From JAMWZF01 sp041628615 (GTDB lineage Bacteria; Pseudomonadota; Alphaproteobacteria; Rhodobacterales; Rhodobacteraceae), in the NCBI GenBank assembly GCA_041628615.1, contig JBFKOW010000107.1, forward strand, positions 1-12,507: DNA of 12,507 nt, in the 5' to 3' direction. The notes under the pieces are model-generated. The model was not told the DNA's origin, ran no database searches, and worked only from the letters and a program-made list of their open reading frames with translations. Below are positions 6,646-12,507 of this stretch, one piece after another. A program made the translations under genes and the position numbers. Position 1 is the stretch's first letter. Every line of letters begins with the position of its first letter.

Positions 6646-7403
6646 GTCAGCCTCACCGGGATGCCGGCGGCCGCCATGTGGGCCTTGGCCTCGGCGATGG
6701 AGTAGGTGCCGAAGTGGAAGATGGAGGCGGCGAGCACCGCGCTCGCGCCGCCGTCGCGGACCCCCTCGACGAGGTGATCGAGGGTGCCGACCCCGCCCGA
6801 GGCGATGACCGGGATGCCGACCGCCTCCGAGATCGCCCGGGTCAGCGGGATGTTGAACCCGGCCCTGGTGCCGTCCCGGTCCATCGAAGTCAGCAGGATC
6901 TCGCCCGCGCCCTTGGCCGCCGCGGTGACGGCGAACTCGACCGCGTCGATGCCGGTGGGCCGCCGCCCGCCATGGGTGAAGATCTCCCAGCGGCCCGGTT
7001 CGACGGTCTTGGCGTCGATGGCGCAGACGATGCACTGGCTGCCGAAGCGCAGCGCCGCCTCGGTCAGCACGTCGGGGTTGGCCACCGCGGCCGAATTGAA
7101 GCTGACCTTGTCGGCCCCCGCCAGCAGAAGGTTGCGCACGTCCTCGACCGTCCGTACGCCGCCGCCGATGGTCAGCGGCATGAAGCACTGCTCGGCGGTG
7201 CGGGTGGCGAGGTCGTACATCGTGCCGCGGTTTTCATGGGTCGCGTGGATGTCGAGGAAGCACAGCTCGTCCGCGCCGGCAGCGTCATAGGCCCGGGCCT
7301 GTTCCACCGGGTCGCCGGCATCCACGAGGTCGACGAAGTTCACGCCCTTCACCACGCGCCCGTCGGCGACGTCGAGGCAGGGGATGATGCGGGTCTTGAG
7401 CAT
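6642..7403 (-). CDS. hisF: Imidazole glycerol phosphate synthase, cyclase subunit HisF
   Basis: This is a 253-residue (beta/alpha)8 barrel. The start MLKTRIIPCLDV places the catalytic aspartate at D11, and the second catalytic aspartate is D130 (VCAIDAK). Phosphate-binding loops are visible as IGGGVR (79-84) and ASGGVGT. HisF uses ammonia delivered by HisH to convert PRFAR to imidazole glycerol phosphate and AICAR, linking histidine and purine synthesis. Its partner HisH is not encoded in this window, unusual only in that many gene orders keep hisH near hisA. The ATG at 7403 has a weak upstream ribosome site. The next leftward gene, hisA, ends 343 nt upstream, and a small rightward gene occupies part of that gap. 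Confidence 0.96.
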   Translation of the reverse strand: MLKTRIIPCLDVADGRVVKGVNFVDLVDAGDPVEQARAYDAAGADELCFLDIHATHENRGTMYDLATRTAEQCFMPLTIGGGVRTVEDVRNLLLAGADKVSFNSAAVANPDVLTEAALRFGSQCIVCAIDAKTVEPGRWEIFTHGGRRPTGIDAVEFAVTAAAKGAGEILLTSMDRDGTRAGFNIPLTRAISEAVGIPVIASGGVGTLDHLVEGVRDGGASAVLAASIFHFGTYSIAEAKAHMAAAGIPVRLT

Positions 7404-7449
7404 GGGCGTCCCGGTCGCGGCGCCGCCGGACCGGCGGGCGCGGTCTTCT

Positions 7450-7490
7450 TAGGCCGCGGGCCGGGACGATGCAATCGGAGGTCCGGCCTA
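7450..7490. other. Inverted repeat in the hisA-hisF gap (TAGGCCG ... CGGCCTA)
   Basis: Perfect 7-bp arms at 7450-7456 and 7484-7490 enclose 27 nt, within which GGCCGGGAC and GTCCGGCC can extend an imperfect stem. It lies between the hisF start and the small membrane gene, where promoters for both would be expected. It may be an operator or leader structure, or chance pairing in GC-rich DNA. I see no clear -35/-10 pair here. Confidence 0.25.
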
Positions 7491-7579
7491 TCCCGATGCG
7501 CCGCGGCGCTGTCCGGCCGGGCCGCGGCGCCCGGCCGCCCGGCGTGCCATGACCGGACAGCAACAGGGAGAACCGAGTC

Positions 7580-7738
7580 ATGGCCTTTATCGATTCCGAC
7601 AGCCATCTCTCCGCCGCGGCGACGCCTCCCGTCGCGGGCCGGAGCGGCGACCGCGGGCCGGGCGCCGGGGTCTGGATCCTGCCGTCCGTCGTGCTGGGCG
7701 CGCTGCTCTGGGGCGTCGGGATCGCGGCGCTGGTCTGA
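7580..7738 (+). CDS. Small single-span membrane protein, 52 residues, unknown function
   Basis: A 52-codon frame starts at ATG 7580 behind an AGGGAG ribosome site (7565-7570, 9-nt spacer) and ends with TGA at 7736-7738. The N-terminal 30 residues are polar and disordered-looking (MAFIDSDSHLSAAATPPVAG, then an R/G-rich stretch). Residues 31-52 (VWILPSVVLGALLWGVGIAA, then LV) form one convincing transmembrane helix reaching the C-terminus. Third positions are mostly G or C (TTT, GAT, CAT and CCT are exceptions), in line with the real genes around it. It lies on the opposite strand to the his genes, and its stop is only 8 nt from the hisA stop (tail to tail). I do not recognise a family. Support rests on ribosome site, codon bias and the clear helix; a chance frame remains possible. 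Confidence 0.6.
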   Translation: MAFIDSDSHLSAAATPPVAGRSGDRGPGAGVWILPSVVLGALLWGVGIAALV

Positions 7739-7746
7739 GCCGGCCC

Positions 7747-8466
7747 CTAGCGCAGCGCCGCCAGCGCTTCGGCGAGGTCGATGGCGCCGTCGTAGAGCGC
7801 CCGGCCCGAGATCGCCCCGGCGATCACGCCGGTGTCCCGCAGCGCTAGGAGATCGGCCAGCGACGCCACGCCGCCCGAGGCGATCACCGGGATCGAGACC
7901 GCCCGCGCCAGCGCCTCGGTGGCGGCGACGTTCGGCCCCTGCATCGCGCCGTCGCGGTCGATGTCGGTGTAGATGATCGCGGCGACGCCGGCATCCTCGA
8001 AGGAGCGGGCGAGGTCGGTGGCCCGGACCTCGGTCTCCTCGGCCCAGCCCTTGGTCGCGACCCGGCCCTTGCGGGCGTCGATCCCGACAGCCACCCGGCC
8101 GGGGAAGGCGGCGGCGGCCTCGCGGACCAGCGCCGGGTTCTCGACCGCGACGGTGCCGAGGATCACCCGCGCCAGGCCCTTGTCGAGCCAGCCCTCGATG
8201 GTGGCCATGTCGCGGATGCCGCCGCCGAGCTGGGCCGGGGTGCCGGGGCAGGCGGCGAGGATCGCCTCGACCGCGGCGGCGTTGACCGGCGCGCCGGCGA
8301 AGGCCCCGTTCAGGTCCACGAGGTGCAGCCAGTCGCAGCCCGCCGCGACGAAGGCGCGGGCCTGGGCGGCCGGGTCGTCGTTGAACACCGTGGCCTTGTC
8401 CATCTCGCCGCGCAGCAGCCGCACGGCCTGGCCGTCCTTGAGGTCGATGGCGGGGTAGAGGATCAT
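7747..8466 (-). CDS. hisA: ProFAR isomerase HisA
   Basis: This 239-residue (beta/alpha)8 barrel converts ProFAR to PRFAR, supplying the substrate of HisF. It begins MILYPAIDLKDGQAVRLLRG, with catalytic D8; the second catalytic aspartate is D130 in VGIDARKG. Phosphate loops GGGIR (81-85) and ASGGV are present. The start at 8466 is chosen over the ATG at 8472 because GGAG (8476-8473 on the minus strand) sits 6 nt ahead of 8466 but directly abuts 8472, and because the family usually starts MILYPAIDL. The gene is followed by a gap and then hisF-hisE on the same strand. It is divergent from the DUF2147 gene, so its promoter must lie within 8467-8639 or be shared from there. Confidence 0.95.
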   Translation of the reverse strand: MILYPAIDLKDGQAVRLLRGEMDKATVFNDDPAAQARAFVAAGCDWLHLVDLNGAFAGAPVNAAAVEAILAACPGTPAQLGGGIRDMATIEGWLDKGLARVILGTVAVENPALVREAAAAFPGRVAVGIDARKGRVATKGWAEETEVRATDLARSFEDAGVAAIIYTDIDRDGAMQGPNVAATEALARAVSIPVIASGGVASLADLLALRDTGVIAGAISGRALYDGAIDLAEALAALR

Positions 8467-8639
8467 GGGCATCTCCGGCGTCAGGTGGGTCGGCGGGCGG
8501 CGGTTGGGCGGGCTTTGGCACGGGCCGCGCCGGGACGCAACGTCAGGGCCGGAAACCGGCGCCGTCCGACCTTACGTCAGACTTGTGGGGATGCCGCCGC
8601 CGGCGCATCTTCGCGCCACGTTCCGGGAGGAGGACCCCA

Positions 8640-9038
8640 ATGAAACGCATCATCCTCGCGCTTGCCGCGCTGGTCGCCACCGCCGGCATCGCCGCGGCGG
8701 ACCCGATCGAAGGCATGTGGCGCACCACCGCCGACGACAACGGCAACAGCGGCCTGATCCGGGTCGGCCCGTGCTCGAACAACATGGCGCAGTATTGCGG
8801 CGTGCTGGAGCAGGCCTTCGATTCGAGCGGCAACCCGATGCAGAGCCCGAACGTCGGCCGCATCATCATCTCGCAGACCGAACCGCAGGGCGGCGGCGAG
8901 TATCGCGGCAAGGTCTACTCCCCCGACCGGGACAAGACCTACAATTCGCGGCTCGTGCTGAGCGGCAACACGCTCGCGGTGTCGGGCTGCGTGCTCGGGA
9001 TCTGCCGCGACGGCGGCACCTGGACCCGGGCCAACTGA
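8640..9038 (+). CDS. Exported DUF2147 family protein
   Basis: The product has 132 residues. Residues 1-20 (MKRIILALAALVATAGIAAA) form a classic Sec signal peptide ending in AAA, leaving a secreted or periplasmic domain of about 112 residues. The DUF2147 pattern is visible: DPIEGMWRT just after cleavage, DDNGNSGLIRVGPC, QYCGVLEQ, YRGKVYSPDRDKTYNS and the ending VSGCVLGICRDGGTWTR. Four cysteines in the mature part could form disulfides. Family structures are small lipocalin-like barrels; no function is established. A strong ribosome site GGGAGGAGG (8625-8633) lies 6 nt before the ATG. An in-frame ATG at 8583 would bury the signal peptide behind an arginine-rich extension and is rejected. It is divergent from hisA and is followed by possible terminators at 9064-9089 and 9141-9166. 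Confidence 0.88.
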   Translation: MKRIILALAALVATAGIAAADPIEGMWRTTADDNGNSGLIRVGPCSNNMAQYCGVLEQAFDSSGNPMQSPNVGRIIISQTEPQGGGEYRGKVYSPDRDKTYNSRLVLSGNTLAVSGCVLGICRDGGTWTRAN

Positions 9039-9063
9039 GACCCGGCGGCCTGCGTCGGCGGAC

Positions 9064-9089
9064 GGGACCGGCAGTCCCGCCGCCGGTCC
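9064..9089 (+). terminator. GC-rich hairpin after the DUF2147 gene
   Basis: Arms GGACCGGC (9065-9072) and GCCGGTCC (9082-9089) pair perfectly around a 9-nt loop. An alternative fold uses GGGAC (9064-9068) with GTCCC (9074-9078). It lies 26 nt after the DUF2147 stop. It lacks a U-tract, so it may protect the mRNA 3' end or act together with the AT-rich hairpin at 9141. Confidence 0.4.
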
Positions 9090-9140
9090 GGTCCATCCGG
9101 CGGCACGCCCTGGCAGAACGGTATGCCATGGTGTGCCGCT

Positions 9141-9166
9141 AAATCATTGTCACGAATGATTTTTTT
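9141..9166 (+). terminator. AT-rich hairpin followed by a T-tract: candidate intrinsic terminator (or operator)
   Basis: Perfect arms AAATCATT (9141-9148) and AATGATTT (9155-9162) enclose GTCACG and run into seven consecutive T residues (9160-9166). Stem-plus-T-run suits rho-independent termination of the DUF2147 transcript, although an AT stem is weak. The symmetry immediately upstream of the next gene's promoter would equally fit a repressor site. Confidence 0.4.
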
Positions 9167-9167
9167 C

Positions 9168-9195
9168 TTGGAAATCGGGAAAATCCCGCTAGGGT
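9168..9195 (+). promoter_or_regulatory. Candidate sigma-70 promoter for the DUF3422 gene, with a short inverted repeat in its spacer
   Basis: TTGGAA (9168-9173) and TAGGGT (9190-9195) are separated by 16 nt; CTAGGGT-like -10 elements are common in Rhodobacterales (general knowledge). Between the two boxes is the inverted repeat CGGGA-AAA-TCCCG (9176-9188), a possible operator. The downstream leader to the ATG at 9241 is about 40 nt. Confidence 0.4.
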
Positions 9196-9240
9196 CCGCC
9201 GCGACAACGGCTATTCCTGCCACAGCGGACCCGCCACGCG

Positions 9241-10521
9241 ATGCCTCCTCTTGCTGACCATCCGTTACGCTACGAGCTTGCCAACGAGCTTCACGCCCGT
9301 CCGTTCCCGGCCGTCTCGGCGCCGGGCCGCGCGGCCTATCTCGCTCTGAAACCGGCGGAAAACGCCGCCGGGCGCGACCGCGAGGCGGACCGCGCCCACC
9401 TCGTGAAACTGCTCGACCGCTTCGGCGCCAAGCATCCGGGGCCCGGCGCGACGCATTTCTTCGGCACCCTCGGCAAGCACCGGCTGAAGTGGGAATCGCA
9501 TACCGAGTTCGTCACCTACACGATCTTCGGCGAGGGCGTCGCCGACCGGCCATTCGATGCCGAGACCTTCAAGGTGTTTCCCGAGGACTGGCTGGCCGAG
9601 GCGCCGGGCACCCGGCTGACCTCGGCGCTGATCCGGATCGAGGAGATGACCGACGAGGCCGCGGTGCCGCAGAAGACCCGCGAGTGGTTCATCCCGGAGA
9701 GCCTCGCCATCAGCCGGGTTCTCGACGACCAGATGATCCTTGCCGGCGATTTCCGCATCGATACCGGCGGCCACATGCGGTTCGCGATCTTCGCCCGGCC
9801 CGGCACCGGCGACCGGCGGCTGGGCCGGGTGGTGCAGCGGCTGTGCGAGATCGAGACCTACAAGGCGATGGCGATGCTCGGCCTTGTCCGGGCCCGGTCG
9901 CTGTCGGGCAAGATGAAGCAGCTCGACGACCGGCTGTCGGCGCTGATGTCGGACATGGCCGGCCAGTCCGCCAGCCCCGACGAGACCCTGAACGGGCTGC
10001 TGGCGATCTCGGCGGAGATCGAGAAGATGGTCGCCGATTCGGCCTTCCGGTTCGGCGCGACCGAGGCCTACGAGACCATCGTGAACGAGCGGATCCGGGT
10101 GCTGCGCGAGGAACGCTACGGCGGCCGCCAGACCTTCGGCGAATTCATGATGCGCCGTTTCGACCCGGCGATGCGGACGGTGAAATCGACCGAACGCCGG
10201 CTGAACGCGATGTCGAGCCGGGCGATCCGGGCGGGCGACCTGCTGCGCACCCGGGTGGACGTGGACCGGTCGGCGCAGAACCAGAAGCTGCTCGAAAGCA
10301 TGGACCGCCGGTCCGACCTGCAACTGCGGCTGCAGCGGACGGTGGAAGGGCTCAGCGTCGTGGCGATCAGCTATTACGCGGTCAACCTCGCGGTCTACGT
10401 TCTCGGCCCGCTGGGCGATGCGGTGGGGGTCGGCAAGGTCGTGCTCACCGCCGGGATCACGCCGCTGGTGATCCTTGCGGTCTGGTGGATGATCCGCTCG
10501 ATACGCAAATCGATGCACTGA
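9241..10521 (+). CDS. DUF3422 family membrane-anchored protein
   Basis: The 426-residue product matches the DUF3422 family over its length. It opens with DHPLRYELANELHARPFPAV, followed by FFGTLGKHRLKWESHTEFVTYTIF near residue 75 and a largely helical, charged middle region. It ends with two hydrophobic segments (about 372-391, ISYYAVNLAVYVLGPL, and about 398-418, VVLTAGITPLVILAVWWMI) and a basic tail RSIRKSMH. This predicts a large cytoplasmic domain anchored by a C-terminal hairpin of two membrane helices. The family is widespread in proteobacteria and has no assigned function that I know of. The ATG follows an AT-rich promoter-like patch and lacks a strong ribosome site. The next gene starts 76 nt downstream with no obvious terminator between, so read-through is plausible. 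Confidence 0.88.
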   Translation: MPPLADHPLRYELANELHARPFPAVSAPGRAAYLALKPAENAAGRDREADRAHLVKLLDRFGAKHPGPGATHFFGTLGKHRLKWESHTEFVTYTIFGEGVADRPFDAETFKVFPEDWLAEAPGTRLTSALIRIEEMTDEAAVPQKTREWFIPESLAISRVLDDQMILAGDFRIDTGGHMRFAIFARPGTGDRRLGRVVQRLCEIETYKAMAMLGLVRARSLSGKMKQLDDRLSALMSDMAGQSASPDETLNGLLAISAEIEKMVADSAFRFGATEAYETIVNERIRVLREERYGGRQTFGEFMMRRFDPAMRTVKSTERRLNAMSSRAIRAGDLLRTRVDVDRSAQNQKLLESMDRRSDLQLRLQRTVEGLSVVAISYYAVNLAVYVLGPLGDAVGVGKVVLTAGITPLVILAVWWMIRSIRKSMH

Positions 10522-10597
10522 CCCGGAGCCGGTTCGCGGCGGTGCGGATGGATGCGGTGACAGCGCCCGCGCGGCGGTTGAGGAAGGGGTTTCTGCG

Positions 10598-11944
10598 ATG
10601 ACCGCTACGCCGGTGTTCCCGTTTGCCGCGCCGGGCCGGGTCGAGCACGGCGGCGACCTGCCGGCGGAGGCGGACCTCGTGGTCATCGGCGGCGGCGTCG
10701 CGGGCGTCGCCACCGCGCTTTTCGCGGCGCGGCGCGGGCTGCGGGTGGTGCTCTGCGAGAAGGGCCGGATCGCGGCCGAGCAGTCGGGCCGCAACTGGGG
10801 CTGGATCCGGCAGCAGGCCCGCGACCCGGACGAGTTGCCGATCATGATCGAGGCGAACCGGCTGTGGCGGAGCCTCGCGCCGGAGCTCGACACCGACATC
10901 GGCCTGACCGTCAGCGGCGTGACCTACCTTGCCCGCAAGCCGGCCGATCTCGACGACTTCGCCCGCTGGATGCCCCATGCCGAGGCGCACGGGCTCGACA
11001 CCCGCCTGTTCGGCCGCGACGAGGCCGAGCGGCTGTTCCCCGGCGCCGGCTGGATCGGCGGCATGACGACGCCGTCCGACATGCGGGCCGAGCCGTGGCG
11101 GGCGGTGCCGGCGCTGGCGCGGCTGGCGGCGCGGGACGGGGCGGTGCTGCGCGAGGGCTGCGCCGTGCGTGCGCTGGACATGGCGGGCGGCAGGGTCGCC
11201 GGGGTGGTCACCGAGGCGGGCCGGGTGCGCGCCGGGGCGGTGGCCCTTTGCGCCGGGGCCTGGTCGCGGCTGTTCCTCGCGCGCCACGGCATCGGCCTGC
11301 CGCAGCTCTCGGTGCGGGCGAGCGTCGGCGCGACCCGGCCGCTGCCGCCGGTGCATGACGGCGGCGCGGTGGACGACCGGCTCGCGTTCCGGCGGCGGGC
11401 CGACGGCGGCTATACCCTTGCCCCGGCCAGCTACCACGACCTGTTCATCGGCCGCGATGCGCTGCGCTCCTTCGCGACCTTCCTGCCGCATTTCTTGGCC
11501 GATCCGTGGAACACCGGGCTGCGGCTCGCTGCCCCCGCCGGCTGGCCCGACGCCTGGGGCACGCCGCGGCGCTGGAGCGAGGACCGGCAAAGCCCGTTCG
11601 AGCGGACGCGGATCCTGAACCCGCCGCCGAATTTCGGCCGGCTCGACGCGGTGCGGCGGACCTTCGCCCGGGCGTTCCCCGGTCTCGGCCCGGTCCGGTT
11701 CGCCGCGCGCTGGGCCGGGATGATCGACGTGACACCGGACGTCGTGCCGGTGCTCGGCCCGGTCGGACCCGAGGGGCTGTGGATCGCCACCGGCCTGTCC
11801 GGGCACGGCTTCGGCATCGGCCCGGCGATCGGCCGGGTTCTCGCCGACCTCGTCGCCGGGCGGCCGGCGGGGCACGACCTGTCCCGGTTCCGCCACGGCC
11901 GGTTCACCGACGGCACGCCGATCCGGCACGGGCCGACGATCTGA
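10598..11944 (+). CDS. FAD-dependent oxidoreductase, DAO/DadA-like
   Basis: This 448-residue flavoprotein has an N-terminal dinucleotide fold: LVVIGGGVAGVATALFAARR (27-46), with GGGVAG (31-36) and the acidic end of the second strand at E54. The motif EQSGRNWGWIRQQ (61-73) is typical of a DadA-related oxidoreductase group. The C-terminal FAD segment LWIATGLSGHGFGIGPAIG is conserved. It probably oxidises an amine or amino acid and passes electrons to the respiratory chain or oxygen; the substrate cannot be assigned. There is no signal peptide, so it is cytoplasmic or peripheral. A ribosome site AGGAAGGGG (10581-10589) precedes the ATG by 8 nt. An M20 amidohydrolase follows 77 nt downstream in the same direction, suggesting amino-acid or N-acyl-amino-acid breakdown (inference). 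Confidence 0.87.
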   Translation: MTATPVFPFAAPGRVEHGGDLPAEADLVVIGGGVAGVATALFAARRGLRVVLCEKGRIAAEQSGRNWGWIRQQARDPDELPIMIEANRLWRSLAPELDTDIGLTVSGVTYLARKPADLDDFARWMPHAEAHGLDTRLFGRDEAERLFPGAGWIGGMTTPSDMRAEPWRAVPALARLAARDGAVLREGCAVRALDMAGGRVAGVVTEAGRVRAGAVALCAGAWSRLFLARHGIGLPQLSVRASVGATRPLPPVHDGGAVDDRLAFRRRADGGYTLAPASYHDLFIGRDALRSFATFLPHFLADPWNTGLRLAAPAGWPDAWGTPRRWSEDRQSPFERTRILNPPPNFGRLDAVRRTFARAFPGLGPVRFAARWAGMIDVTPDVVPVLGPVGPEGLWIATGLSGHGFGIGPAIGRVLADLVAGRPAGHDLSRFRHGRFTDGTPIRHGPTI

Positions 11945-12011
11945 CCCCCGGCGGGACGCAATCCGGCTTGTCCTTTCGTCCCCGCGCCCCCAAGTCTGGC
12001 ACGACAGACCG

Positions 12012-12016
12012 GGAGG
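12012..12016 (+). promoter_or_regulatory. Ribosome binding site selecting a GTG start for the M20 hydrolase
   Basis: GGAGG sits 5 nt before GTG at 12022. An ATG at 12017 directly abuts the site and is in another frame that closes after 63 codons, so the GTG is the real start. A weak hairpin (GTCTG 11994-11998, CAGAC 12005-12009) lies just upstream. Confidence 0.7.
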
Positions 12017-12021
12017 ATGCC

Positions 12022-12507
12022 GTGCCGATCAAGAACCGCTTCGCCGAATTGCACGACGACATCACGACGTGGCGGCACGATCTGCACAGCCACCCCGAGA
12101 TCCTGTTCGACACCCACCGGACGGCGGCGCTGGTCGCCGCGAAGCTGCGCGAGTTCGGCTGCGACGAGGTGGTCGAGGGGATCGGCCGGACCGGGGTCGT
12201 GGGCGTGATCCGCGGCCGGTCCACCGCGTCGGGCCGGACCGTCGGGCTGCGCGCCGACATGGACGCCCTGCCGATCCACGAACAGACCGGGCTGCCCCAC
12301 GCCTCGCAGGTGCCCGGCGCGATGCATGCCTGCGGCCATGACGGGCATACCGCCATGCTGCTCGGTGCGGCGCGTTACCTCGCCGAGACCCGCAACTTCA
12401 ATGGCACCGCGGTGGTCATCTTCCAGCCCGCCGAGGAGGGCGGCGGCGGCGGCCGGGAGATGTGCGAAGACCGGCTGATGGAGCGCTGGGGGATCGACGA
12501 GGTCTAC
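12022..12507 (+). CDS. M20-family amidohydrolase (hippurate hydrolase / N-acyl-amino-acid amidohydrolase type), truncated by window end
   Basis: The frame begins at GTG 12022 and is open for 162 codons to the right edge, less than half of the usual length of about 390 residues. M20D landmarks are in order: WRHDLHSHPE (17-26), GLRADMDALPI (75-85), MHACGHDGHTAMLLGAA (101-117), whose C104 and H106 are metal ligands, and the catalytic/metal segment QPAEEG (135-140). These dinuclear metal hydrolases remove acyl groups from N-acyl amino acids, hippurate or related amides in the cytoplasm; the exact substrate is not readable. It follows the DadA-like oxidoreductase in the same direction. The 77-nt gap has no clear terminator and only a poor promoter candidate (TTGTCC at 11968), so co-transcription is possible. 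Confidence 0.92.
   Translation, partial: MPIKNRFAELHDDITTWRHDLHSHPEILFDTHRTAALVAAKLREFGCDEVVEGIGRTGVVGVIRGRSTASGRTVGLRADMDALPIHEQTGLPHASQVPGAMHACGHDGHTAMLLGAARYLAETRNFNGTAVVIFQPAEEGGGGGREMCEDRLMERWGIDEVY

Noticed and set aside
6325..7188. Upstream extension of hisE to 287 codons
   Set aside because: The extra 181 residues are an out-of-frame reading of hisF; HisE homologs start at MTDGSTL-like positions and the ATGA overlap at 6642-6645 supports the short form.
7285..7581. 98-codon minus-strand frame across the hisF start and the gap
   Set aside because: Overlaps hisF in another frame and is arginine/proline-rich low-complexity sequence; the opposite-strand 52-residue gene has better signals.
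8516..8530. TGGCACG at 8516, resembling a sigma-54 -24 element, upstream of DUF2147
   Set aside because: The matching -12 element (TTGC-like) is poor: GCGC at 8527-8530. A second TGGCACG at 11997-12003 also lacks a -12.
9265..10899. 544-codon minus-strand frame opposite DUF3422 and the oxidoreductase
   Set aside because: It spans two unrelated plus-strand genes and their gap, has no domain, and matches the mirror codon pattern of GC-rich coding DNA.

Overview
The window is high-GC, densely coding DNA with strong GC3 bias. That bias explains the many long antisense shadow frames. Protein families, gene order and a CCCCGGGATATTT-type intergenic element all point to an alphaproteobacterium of the Rhodobacterales (Rhodobacteraceae/Paracoccaceae). 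I see no rRNA or tRNA gene, insertion sequence, phage gene, CRISPR array or toxin-antitoxin module. It reads as ordinary chromosome rather than an accessory island.

Region 1 (1-6222) is a sugar-uptake locus. A divergent intergenic region (2715-2978) separates a leftward pair from a rightward operon. The leftward pair is a ROK-family repressor followed, with a 4-nt ATGA overlap, by an exported FG-GAP/VCBS beta-propeller of the CRTAC1 (ASPIC/UnbV) type that runs off the left edge. The rightward operon is xylF (periplasmic xylose-binding protein), xylH (permease) and a single-domain ATPase (xylG), the last two overlapping by 4 nt. The divergent region holds two back-to-back TTGACA boxes 7 nt apart. 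They are overlapped by an AT-rich perfect inverted repeat (arms AATTTATTT / AAATAAATT, 9-nt spacer) that resembles NagC/Mlc-type ROK operators. The simplest model is that the ROK protein represses both directions from this site. GC-rich hairpins lie between xylF and xylH and at the convergent junction after xylG.

Region 2 (6325-8466, leftward) carries late histidine-biosynthesis genes: hisA, then hisF and hisE, the latter two overlapping by 4 nt. A 52-codon gene for a single-span membrane protein (7580-7738) lies on the opposite strand between hisA and hisF. hisH is not in the window. A small exported DUF2147 protein (8640-9038) is transcribed divergently from hisA.

Region 3 (9141-12507, rightward) starts with an AT-rich regulatory patch, followed by a DUF3422 membrane-anchored protein, a DadA/DAO-type FAD oxidoreductase, and the start of an M20 amidohydrolase (hippurate hydrolase/aminoacylase-like, GTG start) cut by the right edge. 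The last two suggest amino-acid or N-acyl-amino-acid catabolism, but the substrates cannot be read from sequence.

The least-explained items are the coupling of a secreted CRTAC1-type propeller to a sugar repressor, the layered operator/promoter in the divergent region, and the small membrane gene inside the his cluster. I do not see evidence of a clearly new multi-gene system.
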